Source: Actinomycetes bacterium
GTDB lineage: Bacteria; Actinomycetota; Actinomycetes; Streptosporangiales; Streptosporangiaceae
Length of the DNA stretch: 5,741 nt
Assembly (NCBI GenBank): GCA_025964635.1
Contig: JAOPYP010000621.1
Location: 1-5,741, forward strand
Direction: 5' to 3'
This document shows, piece after piece, positions 1 to 4,413 of the stretch. Positions within the stretch are counted from its first letter, which is position 1. Each line of letters opens with the position of its first letter. The position numbers and the translations under genes were made by a program. The notes beneath the pieces were generated by a model. That model was given only the letters and a program-made list of their open reading frames with translations. It ran no database searches and was not told where the DNA came from.

Positions 1-407
1 ATCTCGACGCCCGGGGCCGCGCCGAACACGGCGTGATCCGCAGCGGGCACACCCGCGCCCGGGGCCGGGGCCGGGGCCGGGAGCAGGGGTGGCGCCGGGG
101 GCGGGGCCACGAGCGGCGCGGCGACGACCTGCGTCCCCGCGCGCCCGCGCCCGGCGAGCTGCCCGTCCTCGGCCAGCCGCCGGTAGGCCTCCGTGACGAC
201 TCCGCGGGACACGCCGAGGTCGCCCGCCAGTACGCGCGTCGCGGGGAGCCTGCTGCCGACGGGAAGGCGGCCATCGGAGATGGCGCGGCGAAGATGCTGC
301 GCCAGCCAGTCCGACAGGCCGCCGTCCGGCGCCTCCGCCCGGTCGAGCTGGAGGAAATCAGCTCCAGTTATGGACCAGTCAGCTGGACTGTCAATGGACC
401 TTCCCAC
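1..407 (-). CDS. MocR-type GntR-family transcriptional regulator, N-terminal part (cut by window edge)
   Basis: This is the N-terminal end of a MocR/PdxR-type regulator, a DNA-binding winged helix fused to an aminotransferase-like PLP-binding domain. About 135 residues are visible; the C-terminal domain lies beyond the left edge. After a segment reading DWSITGADFLQLD (about residues 10-22), a GntR winged helix-turn-helix covers roughly 31-95, with the typical stretches LRRAISDGRLPVGSRLPATR and LGVSRGVVTEAYRRLAEDGQL. A Pro/Ala-rich linker follows, partly encoded by a GGGGCC-type repeat, as expected between the two MocR domains. I chose GTG at 407 because it is the only usual start codon ahead of the conserved segment; no clear Shine-Dalgarno precedes it, so the start is uncertain. 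The gene is divergent from the EamA transporter, an arrangement common for this regulator class, so it probably controls that operon. The family call is firm; the effector is unknown. Confidence 0.85.
   Translation of the reverse strand, partial: MGRSIDSPADWSITGADFLQLDRAEAPDGGLSDWLAQHLRRAISDGRLPVGSRLPATRVLAGDLGVSRGVVTEAYRRLAEDGQLAGRGRAGTQVVAAPLVAPPPAPPLLPAPAPAPGAGVPAADHAVFGAAPGVE
59..81. repeat. Short GGGGCC hexanucleotide repeat in the regulator linker
   Basis: The plus strand carries CCGGGG about 3.7 times in a row, giving four G-runs separated by CC (61-64, 67-70, 73-76, 79-81). On the coding minus strand it encodes alternating Pro-Ala in the linker between the DNA-binding and the expected aminotransferase-like domain. 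The G-runs could fold into a G-quadruplex on the strand that is template for this gene; that is inference from the pattern only. Confidence 0.7.
367..394 (-). promoter_or_regulatory. Sigma70-like promoter motif on the minus strand (TTGACA-N16-CATAAC)
   Basis: Read on the minus strand, TTGACA (394-389) is a perfect -35 element. It lies 16 bases before CATAAC (372-367), which matches the -10 consensus at four of six positions. It points into the MocR-type regulator. It lies downstream of the chosen GTG start at 407, however, and no usual start codon follows soon in that frame. Either the start is wrong or unusual, or the motif is a chance match within binding-site repeats. Confidence 0.35.
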
Positions 408-415
408 CAGTCCAT
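370..415. promoter_or_regulatory. Cluster of TGGAC half-sites, probable operator for the MocR-type regulator
   Basis: ATGGACC occurs at 370-376 and 394-400 and CTGGACT at 383-389, all in plus orientation. ACCAGTCCAT at 406-415 carries the same TGGAC in inverse orientation. CAGTC-AGCTG-GACTG at 376-390 is a perfect inverted repeat with 5-base arms. MocR-type proteins commonly bind repeated half-sites in the region shared with a divergent target gene. The assignment to this regulator is inferred from position. The cluster overlaps the first codons of the regulator if GTG 407 is its start. Confidence 0.5.
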
Positions 416-435
416 TATCGCGGCAAGGTGGCTGC

Positions 436-1500
436 GTGACTACCAGTTCCCGGTCCGGCCCTCCCCCGTCCGGCCCTCCCCCGTCTCGCACTCTCCGGTC
501 CGGCCCTCTCCGGTCGGGCCGCGCCGGGCTGGGCAGCGTCGCGGCGGGCGCCGTGGCCATGGCGCTGGTCGGCAGCAGCGTCGGGATCTCCCGCGCCCTG
601 GTCGCGGCGCCGCTGCTGACCGCCCAGGCGCTCCGGTACACCGTGGCCACGGCCGTCCTGCTGATCCTGGCCCGGGGCCGCGGCGTCCGGATCGTGCGAC
701 CGCGGGGCCGGGAATGGCTCTGGCTGGCCAGCATCTCGGCTACGGGCCTCGTGCTGTTCAACATCGCGATCGTGCGGGGCGTCGCGCATACCGGGCCGGC
801 CATGATCGCGGTCGCCGTAGCCTGCGTGCCGGTCCTGCTGAGCGTGCTCGGGCCGCTGCTCCAGCGCCAGGCGCCCAGGCGGCAGGCCGTGGTCGCGGCG
901 ATGATCGTGACCGTGGGCGCTGTCCTGGTGGAGGGCGCCGGCCGGGTGGGCCCGGCGGGTCTCGCCTGGGCTGGGGCAGCGCTGGCCTGCGAGGCGTCGT
1001 TCACGCTGCTGGCCGTCCCGGTGCTCGGGCGGCACGGCGCGTGGGGCGTCTCGGTGCACTCGGTCTGGATCGGCGCGGTCATGCTGATCGTGCTCGGCGG
1101 GGTGACCGAGGGCCCGGCGGCGGTGGCCCGCCTGACGGCCGGTGACCTGGCGGCGCTGGCTTACCTGGCGGTGCTGGTCACCGTGGTCGCGTTCGTGCTG
1201 TGGTACTCGACGGTTGCGGCGCTCGGCGCCGCCCGCGCGGGCGTGCTCACCGGCATCGCGCCGGTCTCGGCCGCGCTGACCGGCATGGCCACGGGCAGCC
1301 GCGCGCCGAGCCTGCCGATGTGGGCGGGCATCGTGGTCGTGATGGCCGGCCTGGCCGCCGGGCTCTGGTCCCGCGCCCGGCCGGCCCCGCCCCGCCCGGC
1401 GGCCAGGCCGGCCGCGCAGCTGGCCTTGGAGAGCAGGGCCGCGCAGCCGGCTACCGAGAACCGGGCCGCCCAGCTGGCCCCCGAGGGGGAGGCCGCCTGA
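436..1500 (+). CDS. EamA/DMT-family membrane transporter (probable exporter)
   Basis: This is a drug/metabolite-transporter superfamily (EamA) permease, 354 residues from this start, expected in the cytoplasmic membrane with about ten helices. Hydrophobic segments are seen at about 34-57, 63-80, 93-113, 120-142, 149-167, 174-197, 203-222, 237-258, 265-284 and 294-311. The two EamA halves are recognisable: the first helix followed by a segment reading PLLTAQALRY, and the late ARAGVLTGIAPVSAALTG segment. GTG 436 is chosen because CAAGG (424-428) lies at good Shine-Dalgarno spacing; in-frame ATGs at 370 and 394 lack a well-placed site and run through the operator repeats. ATG 559 would delete part of the first helix. 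The N-terminal 30 residues come from a 15-bp tandem repeat, and the soluble C-tail has a ninefold-residue repeat beginning AAQ. Family members often export amino acids or related metabolites; the substrate here is unknown. Confidence 0.88.
   Translation: MTTSSRSGPPPSGPPPSRTLRSGPLRSGRAGLGSVAAGAVAMALVGSSVGISRALVAAPLLTAQALRYTVATAVLLILARGRGVRIVRPRGREWLWLASISATGLVLFNIAIVRGVAHTGPAMIAVAVACVPVLLSVLGPLLQRQAPRRQAVVAAMIVTVGAVLVEGAGRVGPAGLAWAGAALACEASFTLLAVPVLGRHGAWGVSVHSVWIGAVMLIVLGGVTEGPAAVARLTAGDLAALAYLAVLVTVVAFVLWYSTVAALGAARAGVLTGIAPVSAALTGMATGSRAPSLPMWAGIVVVMAGLAAGLWSRARPAPPRPAARPAAQLALESRAAQPATENRAAQLAPEGEAA
453..512 (+). repeat. Four-unit 15-bp tandem repeat at the transporter N-terminus
   Basis: Units lie at 453-467, 468-482, 483-497 and 498-512. 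The first two are identical (GTCCGGCCCTCCCCC), the third is degenerate, and the fourth differs from the first at two positions. A partial fifth unit may begin at 513. The 15-bp period keeps the reading frame and encodes SGPPP, SGPPP, SRTLR, SGPLR ahead of the first membrane helix. Copy number could vary by slippage without frameshift. Confidence 0.8.
1411..1491 (+). repeat. Three-unit 27-bp coding repeat at the transporter C-terminus
   Basis: Three nine-residue units follow one another after the last membrane helix: AAQLALESR (1411-1437), AAQPATENR (1438-1464) and AAQLAPEGE (1465-1491). The AAQ start of each unit is invariant and the rest is diverged. The tail is Ala/Glu-rich, probably cytoplasmic, and ends directly at the junction with the next gene, whose Shine-Dalgarno lies in the third unit. 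No function can be assigned. Confidence 0.75.
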
Positions 1501-2234
1501 TGGAGTTCCGGCATGCCGCCGAGATCTGGGCAGACTTTCCCGAGCTGGCCGCCGGTGCCGCGTTCGCCGCCGGCATCGACGCCCGCGCCCGCGTCACTGA
1601 CCGCGTCTCGCACTGGTACGCCGTGGCGGACGCGAGGCTGGCGGGCATCTCCGCGGCCGAGCTGCCGGAGATACGCGCGTGGCGCCGCGCGTTCACCCGG
1701 ATGGGGCTCAAGCCGACGCAGTACCGGTGCGCGCCCGAGTCGCTGCTGCGCCGCTACGCCAAGGAGCACGAGCTCCCCGCGATCCATCCGCTGGTCGATC
1801 TGTGCAACGCCATCTCGCTCGCCTACGCGGTCCCGATCGCCGTGCTCGATGCCGCCCGTATCACCGGCCCGCTGCAGGTCAGGTACGCCGACGGCACTGA
1901 AAGGTACCTCGCCTTCTCCGGCGAGACCGAACATCCGCACCGGGGCGAAGTGGTCTTCGCCGACGCCGCCGGGAACGCGCACGCACGACGCTGGACGAAC
2001 CGGCAGAGCGCCCAGTCGGCCGTTCAGCCAGACACGACGACAGTGCTGATCGTCGCGGAGGCCATGCACGAGGCCGGCGGCGACGATATCCGGAGCCTCA
2101 TCGCCACGGTCGAGGCGGAGCTGACCATGAGCTGGCCGGTCACCACTGAGACCGCGATCCTCAGCGCGGCGGCCCCGCGCTTCGATCCGGGGAGGACGAT
2201 GCCACCGGCGCGGTCTCCTGGCCGGCCTGCCTGA
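1500..2234 (+). CDS. Stand-alone B3/B4 domain protein (PheRS beta editing-domain type, COG3382-like)
   Basis: This 244-residue protein resembles free-standing versions of the B3/B4 domain, the editing domain of the phenylalanyl-tRNA synthetase beta chain. The core is seen at about 60-195: GLKPTQYRCAPESLLRRYAK (about 69-88), then LPAIHPLVDLCNAISLAYAVPI (about 92-113, split by the conserved Asp100 and Asn103), then ITGPLQVRYADGTE, a GEVVFAD strand, and RRWTNRQ. It lacks other synthetase domains, so it is not a charging enzyme. Trans-editing of mischarged tRNA is the usual proposal for such proteins but is not shown by the sequence. ATG 1500 overlaps the transporter stop as TGATG, and GGGGGAGG (1485-1492) sits 7 bases ahead, indicating translational coupling in one operon. 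About the last 15 residues (from GRTMPPARS) are Pro/Arg-rich and look unstructured. The family call is good; the biological role is open. Confidence 0.83.
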   Translation: MEFRHAAEIWADFPELAAGAAFAAGIDARARVTDRVSHWYAVADARLAGISAAELPEIRAWRRAFTRMGLKPTQYRCAPESLLRRYAKEHELPAIHPLVDLCNAISLAYAVPIAVLDAARITGPLQVRYADGTERYLAFSGETEHPHRGEVVFADAAGNAHARRWTNRQSAQSAVQPDTTTVLIVAEAMHEAGGDDIRSLIATVEAELTMSWPVTTETAILSAAAPRFDPGRTMPPARSPGRPA

Positions 2235-2253
2235 TCAGATCAGCCCGAGGTCC

Positions 2254-2265
2254 AGGGCCGGCCCT
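2254..2265. terminator. GC palindrome between convergent genes, possible weak transcription stop
   Basis: AGGGCCGGCCCT is a perfect 12-base palindrome in the 30-base gap between the B3/B4 gene and the convergent TIGR03086-type gene; its last base overlaps the latter's stop codon. As RNA it would leave only a short stem and there is no U-tract, so it is not a classic intrinsic terminator. Its position between convergent ends is the main reason to list it. Confidence 0.2.
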
Positions 2266-2855
2266 CACCGGGCCCCGATCGCGGGAGGGTGCCAGTTCGG
2301 ATCGCGCCCCAGGTAGCGGAGCAGTTCGGCCACGTCGTCACCGGGCCCGGGAGCGAGCGCCGGCGCGTACGCGCCGTACTGGCGCAGGGGTTCCACGATC
2401 TGGCGTGCGGCCGGCAGCAGCCCGGCGGCCAGCCGGGAGGTGAGTCCGGACGGCAAGCCGAGCGCGATCATGACGTCCCAGGCGTGGACGGCCGCGTCCA
2501 GCGCACAGGCTGCGGCGGCGGTCGCCGCCGGCAGGGCTCCCTGCGGCAGTGGGGTAGGCAGCGGGCCGGCATCGCCGGCCACCGTCCCCCACGCTGTCCC
2601 GGCGGTGGCGACGGCGGGGGCGACGAGCTGATCCAGGCGGCCGTCGAACGTCCCGGAGGGATCAAACGGGTTGTAGTCCGGTCCGTTCCCGGTTCCGAGC
2701 GCCGCGGCCCAGGCCAGCTGGTCACCGGCCGCATGCTGCAGCACCTGGGTCACGGTCCACTCCGTGCACGGGGTCGGCGCATCACGCCAGTCCCCCGCGA
2801 CGGCAGCGCCGGCCGCGCTCAGCAGCCCGAGGGCGTCGGTCATGATTGTCCACAT
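2265..2855 (-). CDS. TIGR03086-type metal-binding protein (MDMPI/DinB fold)
   Basis: This 196-residue soluble protein belongs to the mycothiol-dependent maleylpyruvate isomerase / DinB-like superfamily, TIGR03086 type. Family features are an N-terminal helix, then PTPCTEWTVTQVLQHAAGDQ (about 27-46, with His41), and later LDAAVHAWDV (about 119-128, with Asp120 and His124). His41, Asp120 and His124 match the spacing of the His/Glu/His metal ligands of MDMPI, with Asp in place of Glu. Members are mostly actinobacterial and are thought to be metal-dependent, often thiol-linked enzymes; the substrate here is unknown. ATG 2855 is chosen because AGGAG lies 11 bases ahead of it; this spacing is slightly long, and ATG 2843 is a less favourable alternative. 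The ATGTGA right after AGGAG cannot be the start. The gene is divergent from the epoxide-hydrolase-family gene across 182 bp with inverted repeats, suggesting shared control. Confidence 0.8.
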   Translation of the reverse strand: MWTIMTDALGLLSAAGAAVAGDWRDAPTPCTEWTVTQVLQHAAGDQLAWAAALGTGNGPDYNPFDPSGTFDGRLDQLVAPAVATAGTAWGTVAGDAGPLPTPLPQGALPAATAAAACALDAAVHAWDVMIALGLPSGLTSRLAAGLLPAARQIVEPLRQYGAYAPALAPGPGDDVAELLRYLGRDPNWHPPAIGAR

Positions 2856-2908
2856 AGCGGTCACATCTCCTGATCGTGCGGGTCGCGGGCAGCACACTCG
2901 TTCCCGTC

Positions 2909-2923
2909 ACCCGGCAGGCGGGT
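2909..2923. repeat. Inverted repeat ACCCG-N5-CGGGT in the divergent region
   Basis: Perfect 5-base arms (2909-2913 and 2919-2923) flank five bases, in the gap between the TIGR03086-type gene and the hydrolase gene. It could be a small hairpin in the leader of the minus-strand gene or part of an operator. In GC-rich DNA short GC arms arise by chance, so confidence in function is low. Confidence 0.3.
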
Positions 2924-2935
2924 AGTGCAGCACTA
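2923..2935. promoter_or_regulatory. Perfect inverted repeat TAGTGC-A-GCACTA, possible operator
   Basis: The 13-base sequence has perfect 6-base arms around a single central base, the geometry of a dimeric repressor site. On the minus strand it overlaps CATAGT (2937-2932), a possible -10 element for the TIGR03086-type gene, although no good -35 was found at proper spacing. Binding by any regulator is inference. Confidence 0.4.
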
Positions 2936-2946
2936 TGCCATCCTGC

Positions 2947-2965
2947 GACACGCTGCGCTCGTGTC
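2947..2965. promoter_or_regulatory. Perfect inverted repeat GACACG-N7-CGTGTC, possible operator
   Basis: Perfect 6-base arms at 2947-2952 and 2960-2965 flank seven bases. Arms about two-thirds of a helical turn apart, within a divergent promoter region, fit binding of a dimeric regulator, but a hairpin is equally possible. No regulator gene is visible next to this region. Confidence 0.35.
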
Positions 2966-3013
2966 CAGTGCCGGCCGTTCTGCCCGCCCCGCCTGGCCCA
3001 TCTCCCCAGCCGA

Positions 3014-3036
3014 TTTACATCGAACTTTGATATAAA
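3014..3036. promoter_or_regulatory. AT-rich 23-bp imperfect palindrome, probable operator of the hydrolase promoter
   Basis: The site is centred on C3025. Of the 11 base pairs formed by the two arms, 9 match; the mismatches are 3018/3032 and 3022/3028. The arms read TTTAcATCgAA and TTtGATaTAAA. Such an AT-rich block stands out sharply in this GC-rich window. It starts exactly at the -35 hexamer and ends one base before the -10 hexamer, so a bound protein would block RNA polymerase. Its size and form resemble operators of small winged-helix repressors such as the ArsR family; that family assignment is a guess. Confidence 0.6.
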
Positions 3037-3042
3037 TATGAT
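3014..3042 (+). promoter_or_regulatory. Near-consensus sigma70-type promoter (TTTACA-N17-TATGAT)
   Basis: TTTACA (3014-3019) matches the -35 consensus at five of six positions, and TATGAT (3037-3042) matches the -10 consensus at five of six, with the optimal 17-base spacer. Transcription should begin near 3048-3050, toward the hydrolase gene. The -10 hexamer overlaps the in-frame ATG at 3038. If this promoter is the one used, translation must start further downstream, for example at GTG 3113. Confidence 0.6.
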
Positions 3043-4312
3043 CGTGGCATCGTCACCCGCGGAGCGGATAACAGGACAGTCCGGGCCGGGCCGGTCGTTC
3101 CCCCTCGACCCGGTGCCGATCTGCGTGCCCGGCGAGGTGCTCGATGATCTGCGCCGCCGGCTGGCGGCCACCAAGTGGCCGCTGGATGCCGGCAATGACG
3201 ACGGCTACTACGGGGTGCGCCGCCCGTACCTGCAGGAGCTCGTCGCGTACTGGGCGGATGGCTTCGAGTGGCGCACGGCCGAGCGGGCCATCAACGCCTT
3301 CGAGCACTACCGGGCCGACGTGGGCGGGGTGCCGGTCCACTTCATGCGCAAGCCCGGCGCCGGGCCGGATCCGGTACCGCTGATCCTCAGCCACGGCTGG
3401 CCGTGGACGTTCTGGCACTGGTCCCGGGTCATCGGCCCGCTCGCCGATCCGGCCGCCTCCGGAGGCGACCCGGCCGACGCGTTCGAGGTGATCGTGCCGT
3501 CGCTACCGGGCTTCGGATTCTCGACGCCGCTGGCCCACCGGCCCGACATGAACTTCTGGAAGATCGCCGATGTCTGGCATGAGCTGATGACCGGGGTCCT
3601 CGGGTACGAGAAGTACGCCGCCGCGGGCTGTGACGTCGGCGCGCTGGTCACCGGCCAGCTCGGGCACAAGTACGCCAGCGAGCTCTACGGGATCCACATC
3701 GGGTCCGCGCTGAAGCTCACCCTGTTCAACGGCGACCGGGCCTGGGACCTGAGCGGCGGCCGGCCTATCCCCGAGAACCTCCCGCCGGCCATCCGCCAGC
3801 AGGTCGTGGCCCGGGAAAGGCGCTTCGCCGTCCACCTGGCCGCGCACGTCCTCGACTCGGGCACGCTGGGCTACGGGCTGGCCGACTCCCCGGCCGGCAT
3901 GCTGGCGTGGATCCTGGAACGGTGGGCGAACTGGTCCGACAGCGGCGGCGACGTCGAGCGCGTGTTCACCCGGGATGACCTGCTCACTCACGCGACGATC
4001 TACTGGGCGGGCCACGCGATCGACACCTCAATCCGCACCTACGCGAACAACAACCGTTACCCGTGGACGCCGTCGCACGACCGGTGGCCGGTGGTCGAGG
4101 CCCCCACGGGCATCACGTTCGTCGGCTACGAGAACCCGCCCGGCGTGATGACCAGCGAGCAGCGGGTGCGGAACTTCCTCGATAGCGACCGGGCGCCCTG
4201 GTACAACCACGTCAACATCACGGCCCACGACCACGGCGGGCATTTCATCCCGTGGGAGATCCCCGGCGAGTGGGTCGATGACCTGCGGCGCACCTTCCGC
4301 GGGCGGCGCTGA
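3038..4312 (+). CDS. Epoxide-hydrolase-family alpha/beta hydrolase with EHN domain
   Basis: This is an alpha/beta hydrolase of the epoxide hydrolase family with the N-terminal EHN domain, 424 residues from ATG 3038, with no signal peptide seen. EHN covers about 24-135 (VPGEVLDDLRRRLAATKWP near its start). The hydrolase core shows the oxyanion motif HGWP at 119-122 and the probable nucleophile Asp199 in GCDVG, where GGDWG is more usual. The cap region has LLTHATIYW with Tyr322, and GGHF near the end carries His402. By comparison with microsomal epoxide hydrolase, Glu365 in GYEN is the likely charge-relay acid. The other cap tyrosine appears to be replaced by His266, so true epoxide hydrolysis is uncertain. 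The start is unresolved: ATG 3038 lies in the -10 element and lacks a Shine-Dalgarno. GTG 3113 gives MPICVPGEVLDDL, which still looks like a family N-terminus. It is likely controlled by the palindrome at 3014-3036. Confidence 0.85.
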   Translation: MIVASSPAERITGQSGPGRSFPLDPVPICVPGEVLDDLRRRLAATKWPLDAGNDDGYYGVRRPYLQELVAYWADGFEWRTAERAINAFEHYRADVGGVPVHFMRKPGAGPDPVPLILSHGWPWTFWHWSRVIGPLADPAASGGDPADAFEVIVPSLPGFGFSTPLAHRPDMNFWKIADVWHELMTGVLGYEKYAAAGCDVGALVTGQLGHKYASELYGIHIGSALKLTLFNGDRAWDLSGGRPIPENLPPAIRQQVVARERRFAVHLAAHVLDSGTLGYGLADSPAGMLAWILERWANWSDSGGDVERVFTRDDLLTHATIYWAGHAIDTSIRTYANNNRYPWTPSHDRWPVVEAPTGITFVGYENPPGVMTSEQRVRNFLDSDRAPWYNHVNITAHDHGGHFIPWEIPGEWVDDLRRTFRGRR

Positions 4313-4337
4313 GCCCCGTTTCCTGCTGCACGCCGGG

Positions 4338-4360
4338 CCGATGAGTGCGGACCGATGAGT
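4338..4360 (+). repeat. Direct repeat of CCGATGAGT upstream of the serine hydrolase
   Basis: CCGATGAGT occurs at 4338-4346 and again at 4352-4360, a 14-base period. A related CCGATGGGT overlaps the start codon of the next gene at 4411-4419. The copies contain ATGAGT but open no plausible reading frame with a ribosome site. They could be regulator half-sites or chance duplication. Confidence 0.4.
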
Positions 4361-4413
4361 CCGGGCCTCCCCCGCGGTCTACCCTTCGACCCTGGACGAC
4401 GGAAGGTGGACCG

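Noticed and set aside
193..435. Extension of the transporter frame upstream of GTG 436, including ATG 193, 370 and 394
   Set aside because: The added residues are antisense to the conserved winged-helix region of the regulator, have no membrane or family features, and their ATGs lack well-placed ribosome sites.
33..1145. Long plus-strand open frame rich in Arg, Gly and Pro across the regulator and transporter
   Set aside because: It is low-complexity, matches no family, and runs antisense to the MocR domain and out of frame with the clear EamA protein; long shadow frames are common in GC-rich DNA.
3027..3032. TTGATA as a -35 element
   Set aside because: No acceptable -10 lies 16-18 bases downstream; the TTTACA/TATGAT pair is far better.
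2876..3037. Upstream extension of the hydrolase frame from GTG 2876
   Set aside because: It runs through inverted repeats and the promoter island, has Cys/Arg/Pro-rich low-quality sequence, and lies outside the EHN domain.
3062..3072. GCGGATAACA resembling part of a lac operator
   Set aside because: Only a short one-sided match without the symmetric partner; most likely chance within coding sequence.
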